Assembly: GCA_037903475.1 (NCBI GenBank)
Contig: JBAJFG010000226.1
Location: forward strand, 558,001-622,000
DNA length: 64,000 bases
Direction: 5' to 3'
From: Ancylostoma caninum
Taxonomy: Eukaryota > Nematoda > Chromadorea > Rhabditida > Ancylostomatidae
Position 1 is the stretch's first letter, and each line of letters opens with the position of its first letter. A model generated the notes under the pieces. It was not told the origin of the DNA, searched no databases, and was given only the letters and a program-made list of their open reading frames with translations. Shown piece after piece: positions 58,758-64,000 of the stretch. Made by a program: the position numbers and the translations under genes.

Positions 58758-60981
58758 TTCTGAAAAAACAAAAACGTTCAGAAACTTTCACAAATAGTGG
58801 AATAGGTCGAGGATTTTAAGATTCCTGAGATAATTATGCAAGTAACACAGAGGAATATGGCTCCAGATATCATTATAGAATGGAATAGTCTTTTAGAATT
58901 GGACAATCTGTTTAGTCCCTTGTTTTGGTTTTTATTCTTCCTCTTCGGGTTTTCTCGGCGTTAAGATTACAGAGCACCTACAGTATGTAAATTGACTGAT
59001 GAGAAGATGTTCTAGAAGTAATTCTGAAAAACCAATGTCATATCTGTATAGATGCACAGCGAATCATTTTGAAAGATTATTTCAAAAGACCCACGATAGG
59101 CGTTGTTATCCCAAATATTCAATAACGGTACAACACAAAATTCCGATCCACCCCTGGCAGCGGTTGCTAATTACCATAAATAATTCTCCCAGTGGTAGGG
59201 TGGTTATTATCTATCAAAACCAAACTCCAGAATTTATCTTCTTCTATAATATATGTACACTAGGTCTGAAAAAAAAAGAAACCAGAGAGTATTAGACAGA
59301 GTGGAGCAAAGCAATTCGCATGACCTCATTGCCAACATCAATTTCAGTCGTGATACCATAAATATTTCCGGTTGCTGGTTATTTTGGTTGCTATATCGTT
59401 AAAATCTCATTAGTTGTGGAGAAAGGATGCTAACTCAGTCCAATTAACTCCAACACAACAATTTTATTTTCGAGCAAAAAGAAATCATAAAAGTCAATGT
59501 AAACGGCTAGGAATAGCTTGTGGGACGGTCTACCTAGGCTGGAGGTGCGGCAGAATTACTTGATTGGCCAGTTCGTTCAGCTGACCAACCGTAGGATCAA
59601 GCCGAACCCCCCTCTCCCCCCTTCCACTATAACATTCCATACCCCTAGGAACGCAGAGCCACCACTATATGCAAAATGCCTCCACAAATACTAAAACCCC
59701 CAACAACAAACTACAATTAAAACTATGAAGTCAATCCATGTAACCAGAAAACATTCTGTTTGAAAAATTTAAACTATAACCTAGAAAATAATTACCTATT
59801 AATTCTATAAACCACTTGATTGGAAATCAAACTAAATTATACTAAAGAACTTAAAGTTTTAACCTGTTCATTGACAATAAACTATACTAAGTTATTCTAA
59901 AACTTTTAAATAAAAAGAGAAAACACCCTTAGGGTATGAACCTAACAGACTAAATTATCCTATCTTATCGAAAATAAAAAACTTTTAACCTTTTAATTTG
60001 CAATTAAAAGTACCAAATGTACTGAAAGTTTATAATTTTAAAACTGAACACCTAAAATAAATTTCAGACTGATATCTATAACCAAATACACAACTTCTTA
60101 ATAGCTCTATAAATCGGCAGAGGTAGACATAGTAACTATAGAACTTGTTATGTCGAAAGCGATTCATTATAAACGTCAGGATTCCATAGGAAATAAAAAT
60201 TGATGAGAAAAAACCGGCATAGTTTACTAGTTTAACTCTCTTTCTCTCTGTCTCTTTCACTGTGCTAATTAAACGTGAGTCAGCATTGATGCCAACACGG
60301 CTTTATGGGCTCTTCCAATAACTGCAACGTGAGAAATTGATAGATGATCAGTATTATATGGACAATCATTTAAACTGATAACTAATCAAACTTCAATTCA
60401 CAAATATATTTCATTTGAATAGTGAGTTCGCTGTAGACTTTTCGGTATTATGAATACTGAGAAATTATCTCAGCTCGGGTCAGACTGCGATTGCATTCGC
60501 ACTGTGCTTGGTCACGCATACGCCTTCCAACAGAGGTCATGGGTACACGCTAAGGCAACAAACTTGAAGTCTTCAGAAATGCTTGTAATAATAAGTTTGA
60601 TAATTGGACACTATAACTATATATTACTATAAAAATATCGCATCCATATACGTGACCCAGCTCATAAAGAATAAAATATTTATACACGTATTCCTAAGGG
60701 AGCGAACTGAATGCATGTGTTTCGAGAATTTTGCAATGAGGAAACACTCCAGGGCATCTGAGGTTTACACTGATTGAAAGTAGCAGTTCACAGCACAAAT
60801 CGTTTTCCACGTTACTTTATGCTCATAGAAATATAACGTAAACCTTTTTTAAAATTCCCCAGAGGAGCTTCTTTTTTGGTAATCTAAGGAATGAGATCAA
60901 TCTACTAAGGTACAAAATTCGGTGTGTCAAATCTACTCCGAGCATGTTTTCGTCATCAGTTTGCTCAAAAATGTCACTATA
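58758..60981. other. AT-rich intergenic stretch
   Basis: No supported exon. The part from about 59640 to 60260 is very AT-rich (many AAACT/TTTAA words) with no recognised repeat. Confidence 0.35.
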
Positions 60982-63070
60982 ATGTCAGATCCAGTTAAAC
61001 ATCGCCGTTGTGACAGAGCAGAGCATAATGTATCACGTTTTGGGAATAATGTCAATACAACAGATTTGGAGATACTGGAACTGAGAAGGAGTGAGGTAGA
61101 GTTTTTTGTAGATTTATATTTTTCTTTCTTCTTCTTATTTGTTATGATGTAGAAGTTTTGATGCTACTCTTTTGGAAGAATACAAATATAAAAACAACAT
61201 AGGTACCAATGATAAAGTGATACTCAAAGAATAACAAAGAGTAAACAGCAGACAAAAACCGCAAAAAACACAAATGAATGTCATTGAGCACCAGTAAAAT
61301 GTTTGACGATCCTCATAATCATTACTACTCATAGAGGTCCGAACACAGCTGGAACTGTTTGGAAGAACGAAGTTCATTTGGCAGTCAGGCTGTTGTTGCA
61401 CCTCTGTTTCAAAGACATGATTGATGAAGCTAGTCGGACTCCTGCTCTTGAGCATTTTTATCTGAGGTAGTGGCTTCGAACTACTTAAATGTTTTATAAT
61501 TTCGAAAAATTGTGAACTTTATCCAAGGAAAGGAAATTTTCCTGCTCTAATATAGTGTTTCGAATAAGTTCTGTTAATTCAGTGAAGTCGTATTCAGTAA
61601 CTTTTGATTCTTCGACGAAGTAGAGGGGAATTTCACTTTTTTCGCTTTCAAGTTACTACTGTGGTTATAGCCTCGTATAATCAGTGATAAAATCATGGAA
61701 GATTACTTTTGAGATGCTTTTTTCGCGAGAGCTGAGCATAGCGTTCGCATGATTTCCTTTCTATTCTTATACCTCGAAAGACGACTAGTTACCCAAGTAC
61801 GTAGAACATTCAGCCTCATAAGCTTGTTGGCAAAAGAAGAAAAAATTACATCGAAGAGAAATGTTCTTTGATGTATGTATTACACTAAGGATTACTGCTT
61901 TTGCATGATTTATTTTTTTCTCTCAGGTAAATATGATTTTCTTCACGGTAGTAAAAGGTCTACACCTGTAGAGCGCTTTAGAAGGGATCGCTTTATAACG
62001 TTTATAGCAATTATTTAGAAGGAATGCAGCTCGGTAATAAAGGGAATGGCTAGAACACGGCGACTGCTTCATTGTGAAATGGATATGCAAATGTTTTCTC
62101 GCGAAAAGAAAACACCCTTTGCGCTGTTTTTGAAGTTTCGCGACAGTTGATGGAGACCTCATGCCGTTGGGAGCAGGAGATACCAATGGGAAAATGGCAG
62201 GGCATGCATTTAGAAGCAACGAGTGAATCAGTGCCCGTGAGAAGTGTGTTTTTCCACGCTGGAAAAGCTGGAAAAACCAAGGAGCAACGGATGTCGACGG
62301 ACGGCGCCAGATGTGTGCCATGCCATTAAACAGTTACGGATAAACAGATCAGAGAGCTCGACTTGGCAGTCGACAGGGGTCGGCAACTACGATATTTATC
62401 CGCCTGTGACAGTGTAATCTCCGAGGGTCAGCGAGGATAATCGGGTGACAGTTAACAGGTGACTCAGCAGATAGTACGAGACTGACTCACTACTCTATCA
62501 CGGATCCTGGGAGGAGATCACATGTTGGATGTGGATAAATTTGGAGTAGTACACGATGAGTCACAGCCGAGAACAAAGGAAAATTTATGGCTGTGATTGT
62601 CAGGCTCAAGCTCAGGAGTAAAGCTCAAGGCAGATGAATATACTAAGATCAGGGGGGCGAATCGACACTGCTGACCAAAGTTTCCCACAAATAACAGCAG
62701 TGAAGCGCTCCGACAACTTTAGCAAAGCAAAAAATGAAGCGAGCCAGCTGGACTGCCTACCAAGCTCGAGAAATGCCTCTGATCAATGACAAGCTGTAAT
62801 GTTGTGACTCGTGAGACACTGGCAGCTATCGAATGGGTGTTGTGCTCAGCATCCAGCGATCAGATGAATGGCACAGCTTTTTTCCGCCGCTCCCATGTTA
62901 ACTACCAAAAGCTCGGGTCAATTATCCATTCCAGTTTTCCAGTGGTCATGGGAATTTTCGTTCTATCTCTATTTCCAGCTCTCCATGGGGAGAAATATCA
63001 GAAACTCTCAACTATGAAAAGTCGGTTTGCTCTGCGAAGAAACAAAGTTAAACGCAAAGCGAAGAAGTAA
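60982..63070 (+). CDS. Possible gene with basic C-terminus (only end exons seen)
   Basis: A candidate first exon 60982-61095 starts MSDPVKHRRCDRAEHN and ends SE at a donor (GAG|GTAGAG). A candidate last exon 62979-63070 follows TTTCCAG and encodes HGEKYQKLSTMKSRFALR and a final RNKVKRKAKK-stop. AATAAA follows at 63084-63089. The highly basic end with a nearby poly(A) signal looks like a real 3' exon. The middle exons were not found and the two ends may belong to different genes. The family is not recognised. Confidence 0.3.
61135..61455 (-). CDS. Possible small membrane protein (106 aa)
   Basis: A single open frame from MLKSRSPTSFINHVFETE with a Ser/Asn-rich first half, then one or two hydrophobic segments (FICVFCGFCLLFTLCYSLSI and LVPMLFLYLY) and a basic end. 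It overlaps the putative intron of the plus-strand candidate at 60982-63070, so at most one of these readings is likely to be right. No homologue recognised. Confidence 0.3.
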   Translation of the reverse strand: MLKSRSPTSFINHVFETEVQQQPDCQMNFVLPNSSSCVRTSMSSNDYEDRQTFYWCSMTFICVFCGFCLLFTLCYSLSITLSLVPMLFLYLYSSKRVASKLLHHNK

Positions 63071-63083
63071 ATGTTAAATGTTA

Positions 63084-63089
63084 AATAAA
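63084..63089 (+). terminator. Poly(A) signal AATAAA
   Basis: Lies 14 nt after the TAA at 63068-63070 of the candidate basic-tail exon. Confidence 0.4.
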
Positions 63090-63573
63090 GCGAATTGAAA
63101 TATGTATTAAATTACTGCGAAATTAACGCTGTATTTTGAGAATTGAATTCGCGCTGTCATAAGTTCTCTAAAGCAGAACTCCATTAATTGAGTTAGTCAC
63201 TATTTGGGGCAGCCATCTGTGTCCTCTACCGTCCAGTTAATTCAAAACCCCATCAAATTTGAAACAAGGCTTTTGCAGACTGTGAAATCCGCTACTGTTC
63301 TGAGATGTAGCTGTAACGACGGATGAACCGAGGGATCAGTCTGTAATAATTTTGAAGCGTATTTAATGTCTTCAAGTGTCCGAGTGCACATACTTGGAAG
63401 GAGCGCAGCCAAACCTGTTTAATGGCACCTCGACTTCCCACAGTGGAACAGACTTTGCTGACAATCTGACAAAAACACAGACTTCCCAATCAACCGATTT
63501 TGAAAAGCGACGGTGGGCGACGATGACATCTGCGGATATACCATCGTTTTTACAAATTCTAGACGCAGTATTT

Positions 63574-63624
63574 CTCACATCTCTTTGCGAGGAACGAAAT
63601 TTCGTCCTCGCAAAGAGATGTGAG
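63574..63624. repeat. Near-perfect 51-bp palindrome
   Basis: CTCACATCTCTTTGCGAGGA on the left is mirrored exactly by TCCTCGCAAAGAGATGTGAG on the right around an ACGAAATTTCG centre; there is one unpaired base. No flanking transposon ends were found. Confidence 0.85.
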
Positions 63625-64000
63625 TGTGATTGAAGTAGTGTTTTACCCGTTGGAGAGAGGTCAACCCAGTGCAGTGCTTGGAGAAATATTTCGATCTCAC
63701 TTTTCACAGCTTCTAAACCATTTTGAGTGTGAATTGTGAGTATGAGTTGTTGTGCATTAACATGGCGTTTCTTTTTGTTTATTAGGACACGGATGCCTTT
63801 GAGCTAATTTCCAAGGGATTTCCGGGCTATTCCGACAGGGCCAGATAGCAGCGATACTACAGCCAGGAACCAAAAACGAATAGAACACCGCCAGATAGTG
63901 ATTATAATACCTCTCCCATTGAGTAGCGACGACCTTGGGAAAGGTTTTGAAACTTCGAGCCGATCTATACAGTGGGTCTTCTGTGAAAATATGGTAGATA

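Noticed and set aside
61923..62321. 132-codon minus-strand open frame
   Set aside because: Composition shows no domain, signal or splice context, and overlapping frames of similar length exist on the other strand.

Overview
The window is nuclear DNA from a nematode, most likely a clade V strongylid such as a hookworm. This is an inference: genes are split into many short exons (about 60-200 nt) with mostly GT-AG introns ending in TTTCAG, a nematode-type transthyretin-like secreted protein is present, and Tc4/Tc5-like transposons with TNA target duplications occur. No bacterial, rRNA, CRISPR or convincing stand-alone tRNA feature was seen. Splice models were built by hand from reading frame, splice signals, phase matching and remembered family sequences.

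Layout: 1-2659 is the truncated right part of a large foldback element (A). 3779-4974 is a Tc4/Tc5-like element. 5002-9153 (minus) is a secreted low-complexity Gly/Asn/Ser/Ala-rich protein. 9154-11736 is gene-poor with LINE-type tails. 11737-15733 is a complete foldback element (B) related to A. 15734-18983 holds an unidentified exon pair and a TTAA-flanked element. 18984-25147 (plus) is a multi-pass membrane protein with a long charged tail. 25754-26023 is a hAT-type MITE. 27313-37525 (plus) is TRAPPC9 (30 exons, about 1199 aa, every junction phase-consistent). 38538-39545 holds unresolved possible exons. 40326-47262 (minus) is a KIAA0319/KIAA0319L-like PKD-domain receptor (20 exons, about 835 aa). 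47841-51656 (plus) is a short NFRKB-like INO80 subunit (12 exons, 422 aa). 53091-54877 is a second TTAA element with a nested 5'-truncated LINE. 55824-58757 (minus) is a transthyretin-like secreted protein, whose last intron holds a second Tc4/Tc5-like element. 58758-64000 is AT-rich with a few weak exon candidates.

The genes do not form one pathway. The PKD receptor and NFRKB genes are divergent, with start codons about 580 bp apart, and may share a promoter region. Much of the remaining DNA is inverted-repeat (foldback) transposon sequence. The most unusual signals are a tRNA-like A-box/B-box module inside both arms of the Tc4/Tc5-like elements, two introns with the rare donor GCTAGT, and a reading frame kept open in five copies of the A/B foldback module.
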